This document shows, piece after piece, positions 55,585 through 64,000 of a stretch of DNA of 64,000 nucleotides; position 1 is the stretch's first letter, and the number at the start of each line of letters is the position of its first letter. The notes beneath the pieces were generated by a model. The model saw only the letters and a program-made list of their open reading frames with translations, did no database searches and was not told the DNA's origin. The translations under genes were made by a program, and so were the position numbers. Origin of the DNA: Hygrophila difformis (lineage: Eukaryota; Streptophyta; Magnoliopsida; Lamiales; Acanthaceae); contig JAOANR010000011.1 in the NCBI GenBank assembly GCA_030278955.1, positions 45,557,417 to 45,621,416 of the forward strand. Reading direction: 5' to 3'.

Positions 55585-55914
55585 AGACGCCACACCTTCT
55601 TGGTGGCGCCTAAAATCAAGCTCAGGCGCCACTTTTTGCGCCATTTTCAACCTTGGAAAAATCTAGAGTCAGTTTATGCGCCACACATACTATGTGGCGC
55701 CTAAAACTGCTCTTGAGCGCCAAAAATTGCGCCACTTTTAAACTTGGAGAAAGTTGAAGTCAGGTTATGCGCCACTTCTTCTTTGTGGCGCATAAAATCA
55801 CTCCGGAGCGCCATTGGATGCGCCATTTTTGGACTTAGGATTTTTCAGAAAATACTTATGCGCCACTTATACTGAGTGGCGCATAAAACACCATCCAAGC
55901 GCCATTTTGGCGCA
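55585..55914 (+). repeat. Four-unit GCGCCA hairpin array before extra ORF 1
   Basis: Units near 55585, 55676, 55767 and 55857, period about 91 bp, same plan as in the LTR (GCGCCACACATACTATGTGGCGC in 20-base core form). Spacers differ from the LTR array, so this is an old copy rather than a recent LTR fragment. Followed by a CG-rich palindromic stretch (GACCCGCGGGTC) and a TC-rich leader. Confidence 0.92.
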
Positions 55915-56238
55915 TCGACCCGCGGGTCAGAACCCTGACCCGGGTCCAAAAATCGGATTTTTAACCCCAAAATCCTTCTCCTCTTCTCATTCCATTCGAA
56001 ATTTTGCCTTCTCCTCTCTCAAGACCGACGCTTCCATCCTCTTCCAAGCGACACATTTGCGCCATTTTGGTAAAAATTCTTCCAATTCTTGTTTCTTCCT
56101 ATCAATTTTTATCTACATTGTTCAAATTCTCATTCCAAAACCCAAATTTTGTTTTGTTTGAATCAAATTAGGGTTTTTCAACCCTAGTTCTTCAAGTTTG
56201 GGTATTCCACTCCAAAGTGTTCTAAAGCTTCAATTTAG

Positions 56239-57056
56239 GTAAGAATAGCTATCCTAATTCAAATTTTATTCCATTCTAGTGCTTTGGATTACATTAATTT
56301 TGGTATTGGTATTGTTACTTGAATTTTGGGTTTTTGTAGAATGTGGGATAAAATTTGATTTTGAGTGTCTAAATCCTAGTTTAAACTTGAACAAAATGTT
56401 GTAGAACATGGATTGAATGCATTTGGTGAAATTTTTGGATTAACATTAAAAATTTGGAACTTTTAGAATTCAAAAATCTGAAAATTTCTTTTAATTAAAT
56501 AAAATGGCGTTTTTGATAATTAAATGGATAAAACATCACAAGAACATATCATTTTAAATATAGTGAAATTATAAGCTCATTTTTATGTCAAGAATTCCAT
56601 GTTTTTCATTATGTAAGTCAAATTGGGCATTTTTGATAAAAACTCTTTTATTTATAATTAGAATAGGTTAATTTATCATATAAATAAATTGGAATGGATT
56701 TAAATATTAATTTAAACCATTTAGGATAAACTAGTTTATTAAGTTAATAAAATGAGAGTTTTTATTTATTAAATCTGGAAAGTTAATAAAATGAGAGTTT
56801 TTATTAAAAAGTGTGTCCTAAATGTGAATTTTAAACTTTGGAATAAAGAGGATGATATATTTGAACAAAGTTTAGGATTTATGAACCTTAAAATGCAACA
56901 TCTTGGTCATTGAGTCATTTAAATCCCACATTCTAGGTTGATGTATATGTTTGCTTTATACTTAACACTTAAGTTAAACCTTTGGTTTAGACTTAAGTGT
57001 GAGGATGGGAGGCAATGCATATATATGATACTAACCCATCATTTTTGTACAATCAG
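56239..57056 (+). other. Candidate 5' UTR intron before Athila extra ORF 1
   Basis: Donor AATTTAG|GTAAGAATAG at 56239 and acceptor TGTACAATCAG|GTGCC at 57056, 818 nt, AT-rich as plant introns are. It would join the TC-rich leader after the hairpin array to a point 11 bp before ATG 57068. If real it implies a separate transcript starting near the array. Confidence 0.45.
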
Positions 57057-57067
57057 GTGCCAATATA

Positions 57068-58981
57068 ATGTATAATCCTCCAAATCTCCCTAAGAAATCG
57101 GGTTATAGGTATATACCGATGCCCGAGGGGAGATTGGGGATTTATGATCCACAGTCACCGGATAGCGTTCCTACTCCTATTCCTGATGAGCATGTTTTTG
57201 AAAATCGCAGACTCCGCACTAAAAATTCGACACAGATGGATCAGCCCCAAGGATCAGGTGGTGCTTCTAAGTCCAAGGGACTTCTCTCCTATTTTAGGAA
57301 GAGTAAGTCCAAGAGCGGTGTATCTTCTAGACATACTACAGTGCCCGCTGATGACCATCAGGAGGTTAATCAGCCTGACCAGCCTGATCAGCCTCAGCCT
57401 GAGGCATCAGATCATTCACAGGCCCCCACTAGAGCCTCTCGGGGGAAGGCACCCGCTACTACTTCTACTTCCTCTCGACCTAGGAGGGGGAGATCTGCAG
57501 CATTAGTTATACAGGAGCCTGTCCCTGAGGCTGTAGGAGGAGAGGAAGATGAGGAGGAGGTCGATCAGGAGGAGCAGGAGGATAGGGGGGGACCGAAAAA
57601 GCAGGATCCTAGAGCGTATGTCCCCGACTTGCATTATGTCAGTCCGGGCATATTTGATGCCACTGTGTTTAGGAGTGCCAGAGCCTACGAGTTATACAAG
57701 AGGTTTCACAAGAAGAGGATTATTGCCGATAGAGGATTTTCAGACAGAGATCTGCAGCACCCCCTACTCCGTGATGCTATCAGATCCAGAGGTTGGGAGA
57801 GATTTGTTAGACATCCAGCCGGGACATATTCATGGGAGTTGACTAGGCTGTTTCTAGCCAACGCTGAGGAGGAGGATTCTTGGATTTTCGGGGTTAGAGT
57901 ACCCATCACTCCTCAGCACATCAACCAGTTTTTCGGAGTAGTGGATGTGCCTTACGGCAGGGATTTTTGGGAGCCAGTTATGAGGGCTGATGATAGGGAG
58001 GAGATCAAGAAGCTTGTCTTGATGTCGATGTTTGAGGGTCAGGAGGATGTCCTCACATATGATGACGATGACATGAGTAGGTTACATGGGCCTGATATGG
58101 ATGCACACATGTATCAGCTGCTCATGTTCTACAGATCTAGACTGAGTCCTTCGACTCACACTTCTGGACCTACTGCTGTGGATATATACGTCCCATACTG
58201 CATCAAGGTGGGGAGCCCGGTTAACATGGGAGAGCTTATAGCATTGGAGTTGAGACAGACACCGGGGGTGTCTAAGAGATCAGCTCTCATGTTTCCCAGC
58301 TTGATATGGCAGCTGTGTGCACAGGCAGGAGTGGATATGGGGCAGTTTGACAGAGACTGGAGGATGAGGCCCCCTATTCCCTTTGGGAAGAGAAACTTCA
58401 AGCTGCCTGGGATTAGATGCAAGCCTATGATACTACCGAGGGAGTTACCCAGGCAGTCACCGCCACCTGCACCTTCACATGCTAGCCAGGAGCATTCTGA
58501 GGCTCCTTCGCAGTCCACCCGGAGTACACGAGGTGGTAGAGGTAGAGGTAGAGGACGTGGCAGAGCTCAGCCACAGCAGTCGCAGCAGTCACATCAGCAG
58601 TATCCGGGAGAGCCGGATTGGGCTAGGGCATTGAGGATTGATCAGCAGACGATGATGACCAACCAGCAAAACTGGATGAACACTATGGATGAGCGAATGG
58701 GGTTGGTAGCTCAGAGACAAAACTTCTTGAGCGATCAGATTGAAAAGAATGCCCGAGCCCAGGCTTATCATGCAGCCAGACTTGAGTATTTTATGTCCCA
58801 GAGCTTAGGACAGTGGTATGTCGCTCCTCAGACACCTTCTGAGGACGATGATGACGAGGACTACGTTGGGTCTGGGGATGGTAGCGATGAGGGCGATGAG
58901 GATGCTGAGGATGCTGATGCTGGAGATGGGTCTGAAGAAGTGGGTGACAACGATGATGATGATTCTGAGGACTCCGACTGA
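57068..58981 (+). CDS. Athila extra ORF 1 (ATHILA ORF-1/plant transposon domain, RG-rich, acidic tail)
   Basis: 637 codons. N-terminal YIPMPEGRLGIYDP segment, a Ser/Lys linker, acidic stretch, then the domain core: YELYKRFHKKRIIADRGFS, GWERFVRHPAGTYSWELTR, GVRVPITPQHINQFFGVVD, SSTHTSGPTAVDIYVPYC-like segment and FPSLIWQLCAQAGVDM. Next come an RG-rich patch (GRGRGRGRGRAQ) of the kind that binds RNA, a helical segment ending RLEYFMSQSLGQWYV, and a long Asp/Glu tail. No signal peptide or membrane helix, so it is not an envelope protein. Function unknown; such ORFs sit in the env position of Athila elements. Paralogous to extra ORF 2. Confidence 0.85.
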   Translation: MYNPPNLPKKSGYRYIPMPEGRLGIYDPQSPDSVPTPIPDEHVFENRRLRTKNSTQMDQPQGSGGASKSKGLLSYFRKSKSKSGVSSRHTTVPADDHQEVNQPDQPDQPQPEASDHSQAPTRASRGKAPATTSTSSRPRRGRSAALVIQEPVPEAVGGEEDEEEVDQEEQEDRGGPKKQDPRAYVPDLHYVSPGIFDATVFRSARAYELYKRFHKKRIIADRGFSDRDLQHPLLRDAIRSRGWERFVRHPAGTYSWELTRLFLANAEEEDSWIFGVRVPITPQHINQFFGVVDVPYGRDFWEPVMRADDREEIKKLVLMSMFEGQEDVLTYDDDDMSRLHGPDMDAHMYQLLMFYRSRLSPSTHTSGPTAVDIYVPYCIKVGSPVNMGELIALELRQTPGVSKRSALMFPSLIWQLCAQAGVDMGQFDRDWRMRPPIPFGKRNFKLPGIRCKPMILPRELPRQSPPPAPSHASQEHSEAPSQSTRSTRGGRGRGRGRGRAQPQQSQQSHQQYPGEPDWARALRIDQQTMMTNQQNWMNTMDERMGLVAQRQNFLSDQIEKNARAQAYHAARLEYFMSQSLGQWYVAPQTPSEDDDDEDYVGSGDGSDEGDEDAEDADAGDGSEEVGDNDDDDSEDSD

Positions 58982-59433
58982 CTGAGAGAGATGAGCGATA
59001 GATAGGCTTATGATCATTATAGATGACATGTATTGATAGGCCTATGTATTTGACTCTATTGCGCTTCTGAGTTTATTTTGCTACATTTCAGTATTTACAT
59101 TTGGGTTGTAATTGTCCTAACTCTATTTTCTTTTATTACTTTTGCTATCTTAGACTTGTTATTTCTATTATCCATGTTCTTGTAATTTTATAGAGTAGTA
59201 GATGGAGTTTAAATGAATTTTAAGGTTTTTAGTTGTTTTTTTTAATTCAATAAAGTAGCTCTTACCAATAACATGCTTAATTGAGTGTTTTGAACTGGTT
59301 AAGAGATCAATGAAGTTTATTTGAACTAGATTGAGGTGTAGGTGGAGTGAAATTGGTATTGTTGAGTGATTTGGAGATTTTGGACATCATGGGGAAGAAC
59401 TTAGGAAAAACACATTCTGCTCAAATTGACACA
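58982..59433. other. Athila spacer between extra ORF 1 and second array
   Basis: AT-rich, likely the 3' UTR of extra ORF 1. No ORF. Confidence 0.5.
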
Positions 59434-59768
59434 GAATGCGCCATTTAGGCATAGTGGCGCCTAAAAACACCCTTAAGCGCCATTTCATGCGCCAGAAAAC
59501 TTAGAAATTTTTCTAAGTCTTTCCAAAATGCGCCACACATGCTTGATGGCGCATAAATCTGCCTTTCTGCGCCACTTTTTGCGCCGCAGAATTAAAGTTT
59601 TTCCAAGTTGGCTTCAGGATGCGCCACTTCTTCTATGTGGCGCATAAAACCCCCTCCCTGCGCCAATTTTTGCGCCATTGTAATTTTTAAAATTTTTATT
59701 ATTTTTAAAATGCGCCAGTTGTGCTTGGTGGTGCCTGAAAGTGACCTTATGCGCCATTTTTTGCGCCA
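59434..59768 (+). repeat. Four-unit GCGCCA hairpin array before extra ORF 2
   Basis: Units near 59434, 59529, 59619 and 59709. Same plan: ATGCGCCAC, 8 bases, GTGGCGCATAAAA, GCGCCATTTTTTGCGCCA. Followed by the CATCGACGC motif that also closes the LTR and extra ORF 1 arrays (CATCGTCGC and CATCGACCC). Confidence 0.92.
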
Positions 59769-60055
59769 TCGACGCAAATTTTTCAAAAATTCGCGAATCC
59801 AAAATATTCAAATCATATCTATTCGATTTTCGGGATCCTAAACAGCATTATACTAACTCCAAATCATATGTTTAGTGTATATTTGGATCTAGATTAAATC
59901 AATCCCGCCATATCTCAACAAAATCAAGATTTCACCTCTTTAAAAGAGTCATGACCGATCGGTCACACCCTCAATCTCAAATCTGTCAATTTTTCTCTTC
60001 TTCCAGTTTAATTAGCTTTCCAATCTCAATCCTTTCTTCCTAAAATTCTGCCATC

Positions 60056-61519
60056 ATGAGACCAAAGAGAAAGAATAACCCAAGAAACAATGGTGGAAAG
60101 AAATTGAAAGCCACAGAGCCTGCCCCATCACAGACACCAGAAATTAATGAACCCATTCTGGAGCCGGCTGCTGTGGGAGCTGAAGATGAGTTTGTGAACA
60201 ATCTGGCAGCTCCCGATTCGTATAATGGTTACGATACTTCCTTCAATTCTGCTCAACCAACGGAGGATGATCCACAGCAAGAAGAAGATGTCGCTGAATC
60301 CCCGGAGGAAATCTCACCAGAAATTCCTCGTGATTCTAAGGCAAAGAGGAAAAGTCATAATAGGAAGGACGATGCAATTGCAAACCCTCTGGAGGAATTA
60401 ACTGGGGACACTTTCAATCCGGCTATCTTCATCAACCAGAAGGCATATTCCCATTATCAAAGAATGGTGGATAGATGGATTCTTGCAGACAAGGGATTCA
60501 CTGAAGCTGACATGGAGCGGTTTTCGATTCATGATGCTCTCATGAGTCGAGGATGGATGAAATTTGCTGCGCATCCGGAAGGAGTTTATTCTTGGGAGCT
60601 TACCAGACAATTCTTGTGCAATGCTCAGTATGATCACTACACTTCATGGATTAGAGGAGTGCCTGTGCCATATGGTCCTGCAGTGATCAATGAACTTTAT
60701 GGTACTGTGGATGTTTCTTGTCCGGCTACAAAGAAGAAGCACTTCCATGACCCTGTTCATGCAGAGGAAGGAGGATCAGCATTGGAGAAGAGGATTTTGA
60801 GAGAGATGTTTGAAAACCAAGAGAGAATCCATTACGTAGGAAAGGAGAAGGATAGCGTTGTTGCCACATCGATGACTGCGCCACTCTATCAGATCCACTT
60901 ACTCTACAAGCATAAGATGTACCCTAGTTCCCACACTGCGCAGCCCACTGCAGAGGAGCTGTATTTTGTGTATTGTGTGAAGAACGGGCTGCCTATTGAT
61001 ATTGGGGAGATGGTGGCATATGAGTTGAGTAAAATGGGATCTGATGTGAAGAGAAAAATTCTTGGATTTCCTGCACTGATTTGGACTCTTTGTAGGAGAG
61101 CTGGAGTGGACCTAAGTGCATATGCTCAAGATGTAAAACCAAAGCCTCCTATCTGCTTCAAAACTAATTACACCAAGCCTGGAGTAAGATGTGCAGAGCT
61201 AGCTTACCCTACTTCATCTCGTAGGGCATCCACTCATCCCACTGATATACCTAGTACATCTGGTACTAAGGCTGAGCCTGTAGAGAGTGCAATTCACAGA
61301 ATGACTTATGAAATGCATCAGCTTAGAGAGGAGATGAAGAGGAAAGAGGATAGTACACGAGCACAAATTTCACAACTTTCTAGTAGACTTGAATTTTTCA
61401 TGTCTGAAAGTCTAGGTGATCGATATATTCCTCCTACTACTAGTTCGAGCTCTACAGGGGATGATGATGTTCCTAGGGAAGATGAAGTAGATGATTCGGA
61501 TGGATCCTTAGAAATCTAG
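60056..61519 (+). CDS. Athila extra ORF 2, paralogue of extra ORF 1
   Basis: 487 codons from ATG 60056. Basic N terminus (MRPKRKNNPRNNGGKKLK) that could be a nuclear signal, acidic linker, then the same domain as extra ORF 1: YSHYQRMVDRWILADKGFT, GWMKFAAHPEGVYSWELTR, GVPVPYGPAVINELYGTVD, SSHTAQPTAEELYFVYCVK, FPALIWTLCRRAGVDL. The C terminus has a charged helix (REEMKRKEDS) and RLEFFMSESLGDRYI, matching RLEYFMSQSLGQWYV of extra ORF 1, then an acidic end. It lacks the RG-rich patch. The two are well diverged, so the duplication is much older than this insertion. Confidence 0.85.
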   Translation: MRPKRKNNPRNNGGKKLKATEPAPSQTPEINEPILEPAAVGAEDEFVNNLAAPDSYNGYDTSFNSAQPTEDDPQQEEDVAESPEEISPEIPRDSKAKRKSHNRKDDAIANPLEELTGDTFNPAIFINQKAYSHYQRMVDRWILADKGFTEADMERFSIHDALMSRGWMKFAAHPEGVYSWELTRQFLCNAQYDHYTSWIRGVPVPYGPAVINELYGTVDVSCPATKKKHFHDPVHAEEGGSALEKRILREMFENQERIHYVGKEKDSVVATSMTAPLYQIHLLYKHKMYPSSHTAQPTAEELYFVYCVKNGLPIDIGEMVAYELSKMGSDVKRKILGFPALIWTLCRRAGVDLSAYAQDVKPKPPICFKTNYTKPGVRCAELAYPTSSRRASTHPTDIPSTSGTKAEPVESAIHRMTYEMHQLREEMKRKEDSTRAQISQLSSRLEFFMSESLGDRYIPPTTSSSSTGDDDVPREDEVDDSDGSLEI

Positions 61520-62974
61520 ATTTTTGATTAGATAGGATTGCTCCCTTTTTGGTTTAATTTGTAATAGTTAGAATTATTTTGGTGCTATTTTGCTTATTTA
61601 ATTAGCTTCTTTATGTAATAGTTGCTAGAATTTGTGGTATTTTGCTTTTGGTAAATTTATGGAATTTAATATTTTAATTAAATCTGTCTTTATTTATTTA
61701 ATGGACGAAAATAATTATTAAAAATCAAAAATCTGAAATTTATAAATTAAAAAAGCAAAAATCTGAATTAAATAAATAAAGGATAGAATTTTAATTGTTT
61801 GAATCTATAAATTACCATGTGTTCTAACAATTATCATTTGTATGAGCAAATACCATATAAATATAAAAAGAAGCAGGATATACGGCAAGAAGCAAGCAAA
61901 AGGGGAACAATCAATACGGTGAAAGAATTTCTAGGATCTACATATTCCAGGTGTGATCTTTTCATGTATTATGTTATCAATTTGCATGAAGAATATGGTA
62001 AGAGCTTGAGTTAATTTAATTTTAGTTTATTTTCTTATTTTCTATGCTTTAAATAAAATAGTGCATGCATGTCTAGTTATTTTAAATTTAAATTGTGTTT
62101 TCCCAGTGGTGCTATTATTTAGAGATTATCACATCAATGCCAATCTGGAGAAAATCCAAATAAGTCTAAATGTTCTGCTCTAATCCGATTTTACAATTTA
62201 ATGAGTGTTAGGTTTCTTAGTTTAAAGTTCTAGACTATGTCAAATTGTTATGCAAGTTGTTTGGGCTATTGATGACAATTCTATTTGCCTTGCAGAAAGC
62301 TTTTTGATTAATTAGACTAGTTATTTAAAATGTGGAGAGTTATCATTATTTATAAACAAATATGCTCGTTCCAAGTCTTTTTAAATGCTTAATTAAAATA
62401 AAGTCAGAGTAAGTACCCTGTATTGAAAAAAAAACAAAACAAAACAAGTTATCTTGCAAAAAGAAAAAGAAAAGAAAATTAAAGAATGCAAGATTAAAAA
62501 AAAAAAAAAAGAGAAAGAAGAGAAGAGAAAAACAGGGTGATTAAATAAAAAATTCATAAACTCTTGACTGGATGACTGGCACGTATTCGGTGACACGAGT
62601 AGCTTTTGGAATTCAACCGTCTACAACTCAGCCAAAGTGTCTAGAATATAGTGAAACCTAGCCATAGATTGAGCATATTTAAAGACTGGAAAAGAAAAGC
62701 ATATTTACATTATTCGCTTTCCCATATTGAGTGCTAGGTATAATTAATCTGTTTTCTGTATTGTAAGTGCTTTGGATATCTGGTTCTAATAGCTGATGCA
62801 TACCAATTTGCCTAGTTCTAGTACATTAAACTTTGAACCCTCTTATCTCATTTTATTGTTGAAATCTATGGTTTGGCAGAACTATAAAGACTTTATCTTT
62901 ATTATCTTGATTGGCAAGTTGATGTGCTAATTGATCTCATTGCTCAAGGGACGAGCAATATTTAAGTGTGAGGA
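61520..62974. other. Athila 3' non-coding region and polypurine tracts
   Basis: AT-rich. A 65-codon ORF at 61817-62014 matches nothing. At 62,415-62,536 there is a long A/G-rich run. A GGGACGAGCA stretch and AAGTGTGAGGA directly precede the right LTR, as in other Athila elements. Confidence 0.6.
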
Positions 62975-64000
62975 TGTTGATGCACCCTGTGAAACCACAT
63001 TTAAATAAGCTTAAATTATGATAAAATGAACCTAAATTGCATGCATGAGACCTTATTTTACTGCTTTTTAGTGTACATTTCATGTGATGTGTAAATATTA
63101 ATAAGACTGATTAAATTGAGCTTATTTGAGTTCAATTTACCTTGTTTTACGCTTTTTAATAAGACTTTGGCAATTCTAATACATTGCAATGATGTTTCAG
63201 GCATTAAAACGAAGAAAGAAAGATGTTCGGAGGTCAAAGGATGCAAAATTCGGAATTTTCAACACTGGAAGGCTCCAGAATGCGCCACATAAGCATGGCG
63301 GCGCATAAAAATGCTCTCCAGCGCCATTTTATGCGCCACTTCAACACTTGGGAAAATTTCGGATGGAGGAAGCTTCAGGATGCGCCATCTCTTCTTGGCG
63401 GCGCATAAAAAGCCATTCCAGCGCCACTTTTTGCGCCGTTGTCAAATTTTAGGAAATTGTCAGAATGCACCGCTTCTTCTTGGCGGCGCCTGAAACCACC
63501 TTGGAGCGCCACTTTTTGCGCCGTTTTGGAAAATTCGGAAAATCAGCGTATGCGCCAGTTCTACTTGGTGGCGCCTAAAACCCTCTACGAGCGCCGTTTT
63601 ATGCGCCATCGTCGCGGTTGAGCAGTTTCTTAACCTCCCGAACTCGGTTTTAAACACCGTTTTCTTCATTTCTTCGATAACCAGACTCATAATTTTCGAA
63701 CAATACTCTCTGGAAACATCTGCTAATGGGAGAAGAAGGCCAGAAACACAAAATCATGCCGGAGGAATGCATCAAGGACGCTGTTCTGGACGTGTTCTTC
63801 CTATTCTAGGTGTTGCCTTTCTTTTTCTTGCATTGTAATGAATTGAATTTGCCTCTCAATATAATCTGCTATCATGTTTTTAATTTGTAGACGGATTTCT
63901 GTGTTGTTCGCGTTAGAAGTGTTCTAGAACGGGAGTTCAGAATCACTTTGAAGTACGAACCTATCTTTTATGGAAGCAATAAAATGTCGATGTTTTCTTT
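62975..64000 (+). repeat. 3' LTR of Athila element, cut by window end
   Basis: Starts TGTTGATGCACCC and matches the 5' LTR for the visible 1,026 bp with about nine substitutions and a 2-bp insertion. Confidence 0.93.
63278..63608 (+). repeat. Four-unit GCGCCA hairpin array in 3' LTR
   Basis: Same four units as 47516-47846. A difference at about 63,400 (CTTGGCGGCGC for CTTGGAGGCGC) changes the right arm of unit 2. Confidence 0.93.

Larger units (their letters stand above)
47215..64000 (+). mobile_element. Athila-lineage Ty3/gypsy retrotransposon (right end outside window)
   Basis: Long LTRs (about 2.1 kb; right one cut by the window edge), the primer site TGGCGCCGTTGCCGGGGA typical of Athila, one intact gag-pol ORF and a long 3' region with two extra ORFs where Athila elements carry env-position genes. 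Over the visible 1.02 kb the LTRs differ at roughly nine bases plus a 2-bp indel, so the insertion is young. No stop or frameshift is visible in gag-pol. The left end reads CGTTGATGC and the right LTR TGTTGATGC, so the border is uncertain by up to three bases. Confidence 0.95.

Noticed and set aside
55585..55914. CRISPR-like array
   Set aside because: Regular spacing of a repeat with spacers looked suggestive, but this is a plant retrotransposon, the unit is a hairpin of 70 bases or more with partly conserved spacers, and the same array lies in the LTR.
57068..61519. Athila extra ORFs as envelope proteins
   Set aside because: No signal peptide, membrane helix or envelope-like features. The cores match a plant transposon domain instead.
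61817..62014. 65-codon ORF after Athila extra ORF 2
   Set aside because: No family, AT-rich, and not near a hairpin array as the two supported extra ORFs are.

Overview
This window is nuclear DNA from a flowering plant, almost certainly a eudicot. The evidence is intron-split genes with GT/AG borders, plant-specific receptor kinases with malectin-like, S-locus-type and WAK-type domains, and four nearly complete plant LTR retrotransposons of recognisable lineages. It is a gene-poor, transposon-swollen segment: about 41 kb of the 64 kb belongs to LTR elements. I cannot name the species from sequence alone.

Layout. (1) 1-3766, + strand: the 3' five exons of a mitochondrial carrier gene (SLC25A44-like). 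(2) 6024-9671, - strand: receptor A, a single-exon malectin-like receptor kinase whose cytoplasmic tail holds a normal kinase followed by a pseudokinase. (3) 12739-25781: a small secreted cysteine-peptide gene split after codon 12 by a 12.75-kb Tat-lineage Ty3/gypsy element (12775-25524). That element carries a tandem-dimer hAT-type MITE in its gag-protease and, on the opposite strand, a four-exon plant mobile domain (PMD) gene. (4) 26326-31309: a very young Ty1/copia element with ACTAA target duplications and one in-frame stop. (5) 31310-34278: RNase-H pseudogene, a 293-bp MITE, and a second cysteine-rich secreted peptide gene (32901-33128). (6) 34279-46271, - strand: receptor B. Its six exons join in phase to give a 1,468-residue protein: signal peptide, malectin-like ectodomain, TM, CrRLK1L-type kinase, S-domain-type pseudokinase and WAK-type kinase. 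Exon 3 is broken by a copia element (36399-43339) with 852-bp LTRs that look identical and a CCTTG target duplication. (7) 47215-64000: an Athila-lineage Ty3/gypsy element with an intact 1,873-codon gag-pol and two paralogous extra ORFs. Four-unit hairpin arrays of the GCGCCA type sit in each LTR and in front of both extra ORFs.

How it fits together. The host content is two malectin-like receptors with tandem kinases and two small secreted cysteine peptides. Membrane receptors carrying extra kinase/pseudokinase modules resemble plant tandem-kinase immune proteins in architecture, and CrRLK1L receptors are known to sense secreted cysteine-rich peptides. A receptor/peptide neighbourhood is therefore a reasonable hypothesis, but nothing in the sequence proves the pairing. 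Two of the four host genes (receptor B and peptide 1) are interrupted by young retrotransposons whose removal, with one target duplication, leaves an open frame. Intact alleles may therefore exist in other individuals or relatives.

The most unusual features are the triple-kinase receptor, the receptor kinase-pseudokinase, the spliced antisense PMD gene, the hairpin arrays of the Athila element, and the copia element whose RT has been replaced in frame by a foreign domain although its LTRs are identical.
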